DNA of 33,944 nt from an uncultured Oscillospiraceae bacterium (GTDB taxonomy: Bacteria > Bacillota > Clostridia > Oscillospirales > Acutalibacteraceae), in the NCBI GenBank assembly GCA_900544715.1, contig UQWL01000024.1, positions 1 through 33,944 on the forward strand. Reading direction: 5' to 3'. Shown in pieces: positions 7,412 through 15,035 of the stretch (position 1 is the stretch's first letter; each line of letters begins with the position of its first letter). Made by a program: the position numbers and the translations under genes. Under the pieces are notes generated by a model. That model made no database searches. It worked only from the letters and a program-made list of their open reading frames with translations, and had not been told where the DNA came from.

Positions 7412-8698
7412 ATGATGAAACAGCAACCGGTAAGTGTACGAAACCTTTTCGGCTTCCCCATTGTGCGCGGCATAGGCCGTGATTACACCATCCCGCAGGT
7501 TGACCTGAGCGCTGAGCTGGAGGACATCCAGCCGCTCATCACGGTGGATGGAAGCCGACCCTACCTCGGCCATCCGGATTCCATCCTGTGCAAAACAGGG
7601 GAAATTCTCACCTTTTTCCCGGCGGGCCATGGCCGCGGCGCAGTGCTGGGCCGGGTGAGCGCGGATGGCGGGCGGACTTGGCGCGCCCTTGAAAACACGC
7701 CAACAAGCTGGGAGCGCTCGCGGGAAACGCCCACAGTCTACCGCCTGGAGTTTGCGGACGCGCAACAGCCGGATCAGCTGATCTTGATCTCCGCCAATTC
7801 CGACTGGCCCGGAGATAAGGGGCCGGGGGGCTTTAACTGCTCCCTCTCCTCGGACGAGGGCAAAACCTGGAGCGAATTTGAAACCTTTTATGAGAAAAGC
7901 AGCGCTCATCCCGTGGTACCCATTGTCGCAATGAGCGCATTGACAAGGCTCAAGGAAAAGGGCCGGTTCGTGGATCAATGGATGGGCATTTTCCATGATA
8001 AGCACTTTGTAAATTACAAAACCATTCTCACCTTTGACAATGGAGGCCGCATGCATTGGAGCGCTCCTGAGCCCTATTTTGCAGCCTATCGGGCGATCGA
8101 AAAGGGCTCGAAAATGTGCGAGGTGGAGATGCTCCGGTCAGGCGGCGGGCAGGGCGACGAGCTCTGCCTGATCACCCGCAGCCAGACGAAGAAGGTGAAT
8201 TCCCTTATCTCCTTCTCTCAAGACGAGGGGAAAACCTGGTCGGCTCCGTGTGAACTGCCTGCAGCCCTCAATGGCGAGCGGCACAAGGCGGAATGGACGA
8301 AGGATGGAAGGCTTTTCATCACCTTCCGCTCCATTGAGCGCAGCCCGGAGAAGAACCACCTCCATCGGGAAAAGGGCCATGAAAAACGCGGTTGGTACAG
8401 CGAAGGCTGGATCGCCTGGGTTGGAGCATATGACGATTTGAAACAGGGCCGTGAGGGCCAATACCGCATTAAAATCGCGCACACCTATTTAGATGGTCAA
8501 ACAGCTCCCGACCTCGTCGCCAACGGCGACACAGGCTACTGCGGAAACGTGGTGCTCGAAGACGGCACAATTTTTACCTGCACTTACGGCCGCTTCGGAG
8601 ATACCTATCAAGCCCAGGATGGGAAAGACGCTTTGCGCACCTACATCGCCTCCCGGCGGATCGACTTAGCTGTGACAGACCGCCTGGCGACAAAATAA
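7412..8698 (+). CDS. Asp-box (sialidase-like) beta-propeller protein, cytoplasmic paralogue
   Basis: This 428-residue protein is predicted to form a sialidase-like propeller. Asp-box repeats S-x-D-x-G-x-T-W are seen at SADGGRTWRA, SSDEGKTWSE and SQDEGKTWSA. It has no signal peptide or membrane segment. The N-terminal region has YLGHPDSIL where classical sialidases have a (F/Y)RIP Arg motif. Conserved arginines occur later (LITRSQTKK, FITFRSIER). It is a tandem paralogue of the next gene, with long identical stretches around NGERHKAEWTKDGRLFITF. AAAGGA precedes the ATG at 7412. It may be an exo-sialidase or a related glycosidase; without the RIP motif I would not assign sialic acid as the substrate. 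Confidence 0.75.
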   Translation: MMKQQPVSVRNLFGFPIVRGIGRDYTIPQVDLSAELEDIQPLITVDGSRPYLGHPDSILCKTGEILTFFPAGHGRGAVLGRVSADGGRTWRALENTPTSWERSRETPTVYRLEFADAQQPDQLILISANSDWPGDKGPGGFNCSLSSDEGKTWSEFETFYEKSSAHPVVPIVAMSALTRLKEKGRFVDQWMGIFHDKHFVNYKTILTFDNGGRMHWSAPEPYFAAYRAIEKGSKMCEVEMLRSGGGQGDELCLITRSQTKKVNSLISFSQDEGKTWSAPCELPAALNGERHKAEWTKDGRLFITFRSIERSPEKNHLHREKGHEKRGWYSEGWIAWVGAYDDLKQGREGQYRIKIAHTYLDGQTAPDLVANGDTGYCGNVVLEDGTIFTCTYGRFGDTYQAQDGKDALRTYIASRRIDLAVTDRLATK

Positions 8699-8722
8699 TG
8701 CGGAAGAAAGGGGGACGAAAAA

Positions 8723-10060
8723 ATGATTGCAACTATTTTCCGTATCGTGGCACAGTTTATGGCTGCTCTGTTTTGCTTTATTCCGGCGCTGATCGGAAGC
8801 TATACCACAGGATCAGATTACACAATCCCACAAATCGACCTGAGTGCGCCTCCGGCGGGCATTTCGTCGGAATTCGCAGCGCTTTACGAGCAAGCCGTTA
8901 TCGATGACAGCCGGAATTATATGGCTCACCCGGATTCCGTGCTGCTGAAAAATGGCAATATCCTAACGATGTACCCCGCCGGGCACGGCAAAGGCGCGGT
9001 GCTCAATAAAGTGAGCACTGACGGCGGGCGCACTTATTCCTCCTCCATCGCCAACACGCCTGCGAGCTGGGAAGGCTCCCAAGAAACGCCCACGGTTTAC
9101 CGGCTACAATTCACAGACGGAAAAACGCAGGATAAGCTCATCATGATCTCCGCCAACCCCGATTGGGGCGAGGGCTCTACCGGCGGCTTCAACTGCTCGC
9201 TCTCCTCCGATGAGGGGCAGACCTGGACGGAATTCCAGACCTTCTATGGGGAAGGGCAGTTTCCGAAGGTAATCCCGATCGTTGCAATGAGCTCCCTGAC
9301 ACAGCTCAAGGAAAACGGACGTTTCGTTGACAAATGGATGGGCATTTTCCACGATGCGAAGTTCACCAATTTCAAAACCATCCTAACCTTTGATGCAGAA
9401 GGCAATATGCACTGGTCGATGCCGGAGCCCTACTTTGTGCAGCACTGGGTGCGCCAATATGCCACCAACATGTGCGAGGTGGAAGTGATCCGTTCCGAAG
9501 GCGGACAGGGTGACGAACTGTGCCTGATTACCCGCAGCAACACGAAAAAGTGCAATTCGCTGATCTCCTTCTCTCAGGATGAGGGGAAAACCTGGTCGAT
9601 CCCCCGCGAGGCGCCCGCCGCGCTCAACGGTGAACGGCATAAAGCTGAATGGACAAAGGATGGCCGCCTCTTCATCACCTTCCGCTCCATTGAACGCGAT
9701 CCCATCAAAAACAGCCTCTATTCCGATAATGCAGAGCGCGGCTACTACAGCGAGGGCTGGATTGCTTGGGTGGGCACCTATGAGGATCTAAAAAACGGCG
9801 ATGAGGGCCAATACCGCATTAAGCTCGCCCACACCTATCTGGAAGGCCAAACGCAGCCGCAGATCACAGCCAACGCCGATACCGGCTATTGCGGCAATGT
9901 TGTGCTCGACGACGGCACAATCGTAACCAGCTCCTACGGGAAGTTTGATCCGAACAAAACCTACCTTGACGACGCGGAAAACACTGTGATGAAAACTTCG
10001 ATTATCTCCAAACGGATTGATCTATCCCTAACAGACCGCCTTGCAGGAAGCAAAAACTAA
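8723..10060 (+). CDS. Asp-box (sialidase-like) beta-propeller protein with N-terminal hydrophobic segment
   Basis: This 445-residue protein is the tandem paralogue of 7412-8698, starting 24 bases after it with a purine-rich AAAGGGGG site. The Asp boxes are STDGGRTYSS, SSDEGQTWTE and SQDEGKTWSI. It differs mainly at the N-terminus, where residues 1-26 form a hydrophobic stretch (TIFRIVAQFMAALFCFIPALI) that could be an uncleaved membrane anchor or a signal peptide lacking a clear cleavage site. The HPDS motif again replaces the sialidase RIP motif. The pair may act on the same glycan on two sides of the membrane, or one copy may have diverged. A terminator follows. Confidence 0.75.
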   Translation: MIATIFRIVAQFMAALFCFIPALIGSYTTGSDYTIPQIDLSAPPAGISSEFAALYEQAVIDDSRNYMAHPDSVLLKNGNILTMYPAGHGKGAVLNKVSTDGGRTYSSSIANTPASWEGSQETPTVYRLQFTDGKTQDKLIMISANPDWGEGSTGGFNCSLSSDEGQTWTEFQTFYGEGQFPKVIPIVAMSSLTQLKENGRFVDKWMGIFHDAKFTNFKTILTFDAEGNMHWSMPEPYFVQHWVRQYATNMCEVEVIRSEGGQGDELCLITRSNTKKCNSLISFSQDEGKTWSIPREAPAALNGERHKAEWTKDGRLFITFRSIERDPIKNSLYSDNAERGYYSEGWIAWVGTYEDLKNGDEGQYRIKLAHTYLEGQTQPQITANADTGYCGNVVLDDGTIVTSSYGKFDPNKTYLDDAENTVMKTSIISKRIDLSLTDRLAGSKN

Positions 10061-10067
10061 ATAAATC

Positions 10068-10104
10068 GCCCGCAATGCGCAAAACGGCGCGGCGCGGGCT
10101 TTTC
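10068..10104 (+). terminator. Terminator after the rnf/Asp-box gene run
   Basis: GCCCGC (10068-10073) pairs with GCGGGC (10094-10099), with an inner GCGC/GCGC pairing, followed directly by a short T tract. It lies just after the stop at 10060 and probably ends the long plus-strand transcript. The stretch from here to 10198 holds no gene; it has only short palindromes such as GCAGCGAAGCTGC. Confidence 0.6.
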
Positions 10105-10198
10105 CTTGGATAAACTGTTTTAAATTTCCGACGCACTTGAAGTGGATGCAGCGAAGCTGCTGGAATGCAGAGAATAACCGACAGACGATTTTTTAAGC

Positions 10199-10247
10199 AA
10201 AAGCGCCCCGCGCTCCTCCATTTTCGACGGAAGGGCACAGGGCGTTT
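10199..10247 (-). terminator. Terminator of mgtE
   Basis: Read on the minus strand, CGCCCTGTGC (10244-10235) pairs with GCGCGGGGCG (10213-10204) over 10 bases including two G-U pairs. It is followed by CTTTTGC and then a further T/A-rich tract. It begins 26 bases beyond the mgtE stop. Confidence 0.6.
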
Positions 10248-10269
10248 CACTTGCCTGCATAGGGATACT

Positions 10270-11637
10270 TTACAACAGGAACGCATGCGCAAGCGCAAAA
10301 TAAATCGCAAGCGTCAGCGCATCAACAATTGTCGTAATCATCGGCCCAGCCATCAGCGCCGGATCCAAATGGATGAGCTTTGCAAGGATAGGCAGCGTAC
10401 AGCCGATGCATTTTGCCGCGACCACCGCGCAGAACAGCGCCGCGCAGATGACAAGGTAGACCGGCAGGGTTGCCCCGCCAAAGATCAACAGCCGCAGGAA
10501 ATTGACCACCGCAAGAATCACCCCGCAGATGAGCGCCACACGCAGCTCCTTGAACAGGACGGTAAAATAATCCTTAATGGTAATTTCGCCCAAGGCAAGG
10601 CCGCGGATAATCAGTGTAGAGGTCTGGTTGCCGGAATTCCCGCCCGTGTCCATCAGCATGGGGATCGCGGCGGTCAGGCCAACCACGACGGAAAGCATGC
10701 TTTGATAGTTCTCAATAATCTTCCCGGTAAATGTGCCGGAGATCATCAGCACCAGCAGCCAGACGATCCGGTTCCCAGCCAGGCGGAAAACGCCGGTTTT
10801 CAGGTATTCGTTCCCCGTCCCGGAGGGGTGCATGAGGGCCATCTTTTCAAAGTCCTCTGTGTTTTTTTCCTCGATCACATCTACGATATCGTCGATCGTA
10901 ATCACGCCTACCAGCCGCTTTTCGTTATCGACGACCGGAACACTCAAAAGGTCGTATTTCCGGGCAAGATCCGCCACATCCTCCTCATCCTCGAGCGTGG
11001 ACACAAAGATGAGCTGCTGGTCATCATCCATCAAATCGCGCACCAGCGCATCCGCTTTTGCAAACAAAAGCCTGTGCAGCGGCAGCGTGCCGACCAGATG
11101 CCGGGCATTATCAATGCAGTAGGCCGTATATACGGTTTCATCGTCGATGCCGCTGGAGCGGATCCGGTCAATCGCCTCCGCGGCCGTCAGGCGGTCGTGC
11201 AGCTGCACCATCTCAATGGTCATAATGCTGCCGGCCGAATTGTCGGGATACTGCAAAAAGCGGTTAATCAGCTTGCGCGTTTCCGGGTCGGAATTCGCAA
11301 GCACGCGGGTAACGACGTTTGCGGGAACCTCCTCCAGGAAATCGACCGTGTCGTCAAGGAACAGGTCGTCCAGCAGGCTGGACAGCTCGTTATCCGTAAT
11401 CGTCCCCACGATGTGGGACTGACGGTCGGGGTCAAGGTAGGAGAATACATCCGCAGAGATATCCTTTGGAAGAATCCGGAAAGCGATCGTCATGCCCTCA
11501 TTTGAAAGCTCCTGCAAAAACTCCGCGATATCAACCACGTTCATCTCCGCCAGCTCCTCACGCAGGGCGGAGAGCTGGTTTGTTTGCAGCAGATGGTATA
11601 AGGCCTCGAAATTGTAGTTGGTTTCCAATGGTAACAC
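10270..11637 (-). CDS. mgtE: Magnesium transporter MgtE
   Basis: MgtE, up to 455 residues, is a Mg2+-gated Mg2+ channel/transporter of the cytoplasmic membrane. The order is typical: an N-terminal superhelical domain of repeated acidic helices (about residues 20-130, e.g. ELAEMNVVDIAEFLQEL), two CBS domains (about 135-255, with VPVVDNEKRLVGVITIDDIVDVIEE), then five membrane helices. The pore signature AAIPMLMDTGGNSGNQTSTLIIRGLALGEI is complete. The frame opens with GTG at 11637, directly abutting AAAGAGG. A TTG at 11628 has that site 9 bases upstream and is the likelier start, losing only three residues. A long structured leader precedes it. Confidence 0.95.
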   Translation of the reverse strand: MLPLETNYNFEALYHLLQTNQLSALREELAEMNVVDIAEFLQELSNEGMTIAFRILPKDISADVFSYLDPDRQSHIVGTITDNELSSLLDDLFLDDTVDFLEEVPANVVTRVLANSDPETRKLINRFLQYPDNSAGSIMTIEMVQLHDRLTAAEAIDRIRSSGIDDETVYTAYCIDNARHLVGTLPLHRLLFAKADALVRDLMDDDQQLIFVSTLEDEEDVADLARKYDLLSVPVVDNEKRLVGVITIDDIVDVIEEKNTEDFEKMALMHPSGTGNEYLKTGVFRLAGNRIVWLLVLMISGTFTGKIIENYQSMLSVVVGLTAAIPMLMDTGGNSGNQTSTLIIRGLALGEITIKDYFTVLFKELRVALICGVILAVVNFLRLLIFGGATLPVYLVICAALFCAVVAAKCIGCTLPILAKLIHLDPALMAGPMITTIVDALTLAIYFALAHAFLL

Positions 11638-11848
11638 CCTCTTTGCGCACAGCGCGAAAGGGCAGGCACGGCAAAACCCGTGCCCGGAAGCCAGCTGCTA
11701 CAGCTGCTACCGGTTCATTACACAGGAAAGGCCGCGCCGGGCTCCTCCGGCTATTGCATAATATGGATCGGGAACACGCGGTCTATGCGCGCCTGTACTG
11801 TCCAAGTGCGGCCCACCTCCATTTGTTTTGAATTCTGCATTCCCAGTT
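11638..11848 (-). promoter_or_regulatory. Structured 5' leader of mgtE, possible metal-responsive riboswitch of unrecognised class
   Basis: About 210 nt separate the predicted transcription start (near 11849) from mgtE. The leader can fold. A 6-bp stem joins 11808-11813 with 11730-11735, enclosing a CGCG/CGCG hairpin (11777-11791). A strong hairpin near the gene has arms GGCACGG and CCGTGCC around GTTTTG. A 16-base palindromic repeat of AGCAGCT lies between them. A 5-base ACAGG/CCTGT pairing would cross the long stem as a pseudoknot. MgtE genes are commonly under Mg2+ riboswitch control, but the M-box core (GTTAGGTGAGGCTCCT-like) is not here. The leader is seen; the regulation is inferred. 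Confidence 0.45.
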
Positions 11849-11855
11849 CTTTTTT

Positions 11856-11884
11856 AGTCTAATCGTTTTTTCGTGTAAAGTCAA
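11856..11884 (-). promoter_or_regulatory. SigA-type promoter of mgtE
   Basis: On the minus strand TTGACT (11884-11879) and TAGACT (11861-11856) are separated by 17 bases, a close match to the housekeeping promoter. Predicted start is near 11849. Confidence 0.7.
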
Positions 11885-12017
11885 GCGAAAGCGCAAAAAA
11901 AGAACGGAATGCGCAAAAACGAATGCCAGTCACAAATTTTGGGTTAAATCGCTCCTTTCAAGTTCAAAATCAGCCAAATTCAGATCGTTTTCAAACGCGT
12001 TAAAAAAATATTTTTTT

Positions 12018-12066
12018 ACTCCTCGTTTTGTTGCACGGTTGAATGCAACAAAACGGGGAGTTTTGC
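12018..12066 (+). terminator. Strong hairpin in front of the phage cluster
   Basis: Two 18-base arms (12018-12035 and 12044-12061) pair completely except for one G-T wobble, around an 8-base loop. A short T tract follows on the plus strand; on the minus strand the hairpin is followed by A7-T-A-T7-like sequence. It would insulate the phage genes from upstream transcription or serve as a leader structure. The rest of 11890-12103 is A+T-rich with no gene, and I find no good -35/-10 pair there for the phage operon. Confidence 0.6.
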
Positions 12067-12103
12067 GTATGGGTGAAATCATTTTTTAGGAAGGGATGAA
12101 GCA

Positions 12104-12577
12104 ATGGAACCCCTAAGTGAGCGCGAGCTTCTCTTTTGCGCCTATTACAGCCGGGCGCACAGCGTGCGGGAAGCGGCAGCGCGGGCCGGATTCCGCCGCA
12201 AGCCGGAGCTCAACGGCATCCGCCTGCTGGAAAAGGAAAGCGTGCGCGCTGAAATTGAGCGGCTGGAGAAACGCCTTCACACCGCGCAGGAAATCCGGGA
12301 CGGCTACCGCAGGCTGGCCTTTGGGCCGGTTACAGACGCGGTGAAGCTTTTATTTTTAGAGGAGGTGCCGTCGCCCGGCCAGTTGGAGGAAATGGACCTC
12401 TTCCCGATCACGGAAATTAAACGTCCGCGTGCAGGCGGCATTGAGATGAAATTTTGCGACCGGCTCAAGGCACTCGAAAAACTGGCGCAGATGGAGGAAC
12501 AGGAAACGCAGGGGAACAGCCTTTCCTTCTATCAAGCGCTGGAAAACAGCGCGCAGGCCTTGCGGGAGGAGGGGTAA
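12104..12577 (+). CDS. Terminase small subunit
   Basis: This 157-residue protein is helical and charged, with an N-terminal helix-turn-helix-like region (SVREAAARAGFRRKPELNG, about residues 20-38) of the kind used by small terminases to recognise phage DNA. It sits 3 bases before the large terminase gene, the normal place. The C-terminal part (ALEKLAQMEEQ) resembles the oligomerisation/large-subunit contact region of the XtmA group. AGGAAGGGATG-type ribosome site precedes the ATG. Identification rests partly on context. Confidence 0.75.
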   Translation: MEPLSERELLFCAYYSRAHSVREAAARAGFRRKPELNGIRLLEKESVRAEIERLEKRLHTAQEIRDGYRRLAFGPVTDAVKLLFLEEVPSPGQLEEMDLFPITEIKRPRAGGIEMKFCDRLKALEKLAQMEEQETQGNSLSFYQALENSAQALREEG

Positions 12578-12580
12578 CCC

Positions 12581-13840
12581 ATGCCGGAAAACATGCGATT
12601 TCAGCCTTTTTCCAAAAAGCAGCTCACCGTGCTGACCTGGTGGTGCCGTGGCAGCCCCTTTTCCGGCTGCGACAGCATCCTCTGCGACGGCGCGGTGCGC
12701 AGCGGCAAAACAATGTGTATGTCCCTCTCATTTCTCGCATGGGCGTTTTACCAGTTTTCCGACGCCTCTTTCGCCATCTGCGGCAAAACGATCGCCTCCC
12801 TGCGGCGCAATGTAGTACAGCCGCTGCTGCCTGCCCTGCGCGAATTAGGTTTCGTCTGCACGGAAAAGCTCTCGCGCAATATGATCGAAATCAGCCGCGG
12901 GGGCAGGCAAAACCGCTTCTACCTGTTCGGCGGGCGGGATGAATCCTCCGCTTCGCTCATCCAGGGCATGACGCTTGGCGGCGTGCTGCTCGACGAGGTG
13001 GCGCTCATGCCGCGCTCCTTTGTGGAGCAGGCGCTCGCGCGCTGCTCAATGGAGGGCTCAAAATTTTGGTTCAACTGCAACCCGGAGCATCCGCAGCACT
13101 GGTTTCACGAGGAATGGGTGCTGAAGGCGGAAGAAAAAAATTGCCTCTACCTGCATTTCACCATGCGGGATAACCCCTCACTGACCCCCGCCATCTTGAA
13201 GCGCTATGAAACGCTATACAGCGGCGCGTTTTATGAACGCTTCGTGGAGGGGAAATGGGTGGCGGCGCAGGGGCTGGTTTATCCCATGTTCGGCAGCCAT
13301 CTGATTGCCGAACCACCGCAGGGCTGCGGCAGCTACTACCTCTCCTGCGACTATGGCACGGTAAACCCATTCTCCTGCGGCCTGTGGGGGGAACGGGAGG
13401 GCACCTGGTACCGCCTGCGGGAGTATTATTACGACTCCCGCAAGGAGGGGCGGCAAAAAACAGATGAAGAATACTATGCCGAGCTCGAAACGCTGACCGG
13501 CGGCCTGCCTGTGCGCGCCGTGATCGTGGACCCTTCCGCGGCGAGCTTTCTCACCTGCATCCGCCGCCATCAAACCTACCGCGCGATCCCGGCGCAAAAC
13601 GAGGTGCTGGATGGCATCCGGCACGTGTCCGACGCCTTGAAGGCGGGTCGGTTGCGTATCTCCCCCGCCTGCCGGGATACCATCCGGGAATTCGGCCTCT
13701 ACCGCTGGGATGCCCGCGCCGCCAAAGACGCGCCGCGCAAGGAGCATGACCATGCAATGGACGACATCCGCTATTTTGTAACCACCATCCTATGTAGGGA
13801 GGAAGATGGCTTTTATGCGCTTGCCGCCGAGCGGCGATAA
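12581..13840 (+). CDS. Terminase large subunit (packaging ATPase-nuclease)
   Basis: This 419-residue protein cuts concatemeric DNA and drives it into the prohead. The ATPase Walker A-type motif is GAVRSGKT (Lys43, Thr44), and the Walker B region is GVLLDEVALMP (Asp138-Glu139). The C-terminal RNase H-like nuclease is marked by LSCDYGTVNPF and AVIVDPSAASF, which supply acidic metal ligands, and a later DHAMDDIRYF. Length and motif order match the PBSX/XtmB type. All key residues are present, so packaging should be functional. Confidence 0.93.
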   Translation: MPENMRFQPFSKKQLTVLTWWCRGSPFSGCDSILCDGAVRSGKTMCMSLSFLAWAFYQFSDASFAICGKTIASLRRNVVQPLLPALRELGFVCTEKLSRNMIEISRGGRQNRFYLFGGRDESSASLIQGMTLGGVLLDEVALMPRSFVEQALARCSMEGSKFWFNCNPEHPQHWFHEEWVLKAEEKNCLYLHFTMRDNPSLTPAILKRYETLYSGAFYERFVEGKWVAAQGLVYPMFGSHLIAEPPQGCGSYYLSCDYGTVNPFSCGLWGEREGTWYRLREYYYDSRKEGRQKTDEEYYAELETLTGGLPVRAVIVDPSAASFLTCIRRHQTYRAIPAQNEVLDGIRHVSDALKAGRLRISPACRDTIREFGLYRWDARAAKDAPRKEHDHAMDDIRYFVTTILCREEDGFYALAAERR

Positions 13841-13868
13841 GCCCTTCCATCAAGAAAGGAGGAAACAA

Positions 13869-15035
13869 ATGATCTTTCGAAAACGCAAGCCGCCGCTTTC
13901 GCCCGCAGGGGCCGCGTCAGTGCCGCAAACAGCGCCGCAGCAGCCCTACGGAGAGCTGATGCGGCATACGCCCCTCGCGCCCGTTGAGGGGCGGCTTTAT
14001 GAAACGCTGCGCGAAGCGGTGCCGATCATCGACGCGGCGATTGTGAAGCTCATCCGGCTGACTGGGGGCTTCACCGTCGCCTGTGCAGACGGGCGGGCAC
14101 AGGCGATGCTGGAGGAATTTTTGACAGGCGTTCCCGTTGGAGGCTGTCAAAAAGGGATGGCATCGTTTCTGGATACCTATTTCGACCAGCTGCTTACCCT
14201 CGGCACCGCCGCCGGGGAAATGGTGCCGCTCGGCGCAGGGAGAATGGCGCTTTATAACGCGCCGCTCGGTGCGCTGGAGCTCAGGCGCGGCAAAAGCGCG
14301 CTGCAAACCACCATCTGCCGCAGGGGGCCGGGCGGAGAGGCCATACCGGTTCCACACCCGGAACGCGTGCTGCTATCCGTACTCAATCCGCACGCCGGGC
14401 AGCTCGGCGGCAACTCCATTTTGAAGGGGCTTCCCTTTATCAGCAAAATCCTGCTGCAGATCTACCAGACGATCGGCCTCAACTGGGAGCGCGTGGGAAA
14501 CGTGCGCTTCGCCGTGACCTACAAGCCACACAATGACGCAATGGATCGTGCCTTTGCCAAGGAGCGCGCCCTTCAGGTGGCAAAGGAATGGGGCGAGGCG
14601 ATGAACGCGGGCGGGCGCGTGAAAGATTTTGTGGCCGTGGGCGATGTGGACATCCGCGTGATCGGCGCGGATAATCAAATTTTAGACAGCGAAGTGCCCG
14701 TGCGCCAGATGCTGGAGCAGATTGTGGCCAAAACGGGGCTGCCGCCGTTTTTGCTGGGGCTCAACTGGTCATCTACGGAGCGGATGTCCTCCCAGCAGGC
14801 GGATGTGCTCACCAGCGAGCTGGAAAGCTACCGCCGCATTCTAACCCCTGTGATCGAAACCGTTTGCCGCACCCACCTGCGCCTGAACGGCTGCCTGAGC
14901 GGTTTTCAGGTGATATGGGATGATATTACGCTGCAGGATGAGGTGGAGCTGGCTCGGGCACGCCTCTACCATGCGCAGGCCGCCCTGCTGGAAACGCAGA
15001 AAACCACAGGAAAGGAGCCAAAACAAGATGGATGA
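13869..15035 (+). CDS. Phage portal protein
   Basis: This 388-residue protein forms the dodecameric portal ring through which DNA enters. The segment GLPPFLLGLNWSSTERMSSQQADVLTSELESYRR is typical of SPP1/PBSX-type portals (quoted here as its leading GLPPFLLGLNWSSTERM and helical continuation, about residues 290-325). I take ATG 13869, with AAAGGAGG 8-9 bases upstream, instead of earlier in-frame starts that would overlap the terminase gene. The stop overlaps the protease start by 8 bases. Confidence 0.88.
   Translation: MIFRKRKPPLSPAGAASVPQTAPQQPYGELMRHTPLAPVEGRLYETLREAVPIIDAAIVKLIRLTGGFTVACADGRAQAMLEEFLTGVPVGGCQKGMASFLDTYFDQLLTLGTAAGEMVPLGAGRMALYNAPLGALELRRGKSALQTTICRRGPGGEAIPVPHPERVLLSVLNPHAGQLGGNSILKGLPFISKILLQIYQTIGLNWERVGNVRFAVTYKPHNDAMDRAFAKERALQVAKEWGEAMNAGGRVKDFVAVGDVDIRVIGADNQILDSEVPVRQMLEQIVAKTGLPPFLLGLNWSSTERMSSQQADVLTSELESYRRILTPVIETVCRTHLRLNGCLSGFQVIWDDITLQDEVELARARLYHAQAALLETQKTTGKEPKQDG

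Noticed and set aside
10178..10196. Partial match to the repeat core (CCGACAGACGATTTTTT) between the Asp-box gene and mgtE
   Set aside because: Only the CGACAGAC tract and T run match; no -10, palindrome or GGCG/CGCC pairing, so chance similarity is as likely as a decayed copy.
10165..11505. 446-codon open frame on the plus strand opposite mgtE
   Set aside because: Antisense shadow of a fully recognisable MgtE; composition is His/Arg/Gln-rich and without domains.
11638..11848. M-box (ykoK) magnesium riboswitch
   Set aside because: The conserved M-box core sequence is not found in the leader; I keep only an unclassified structured leader.
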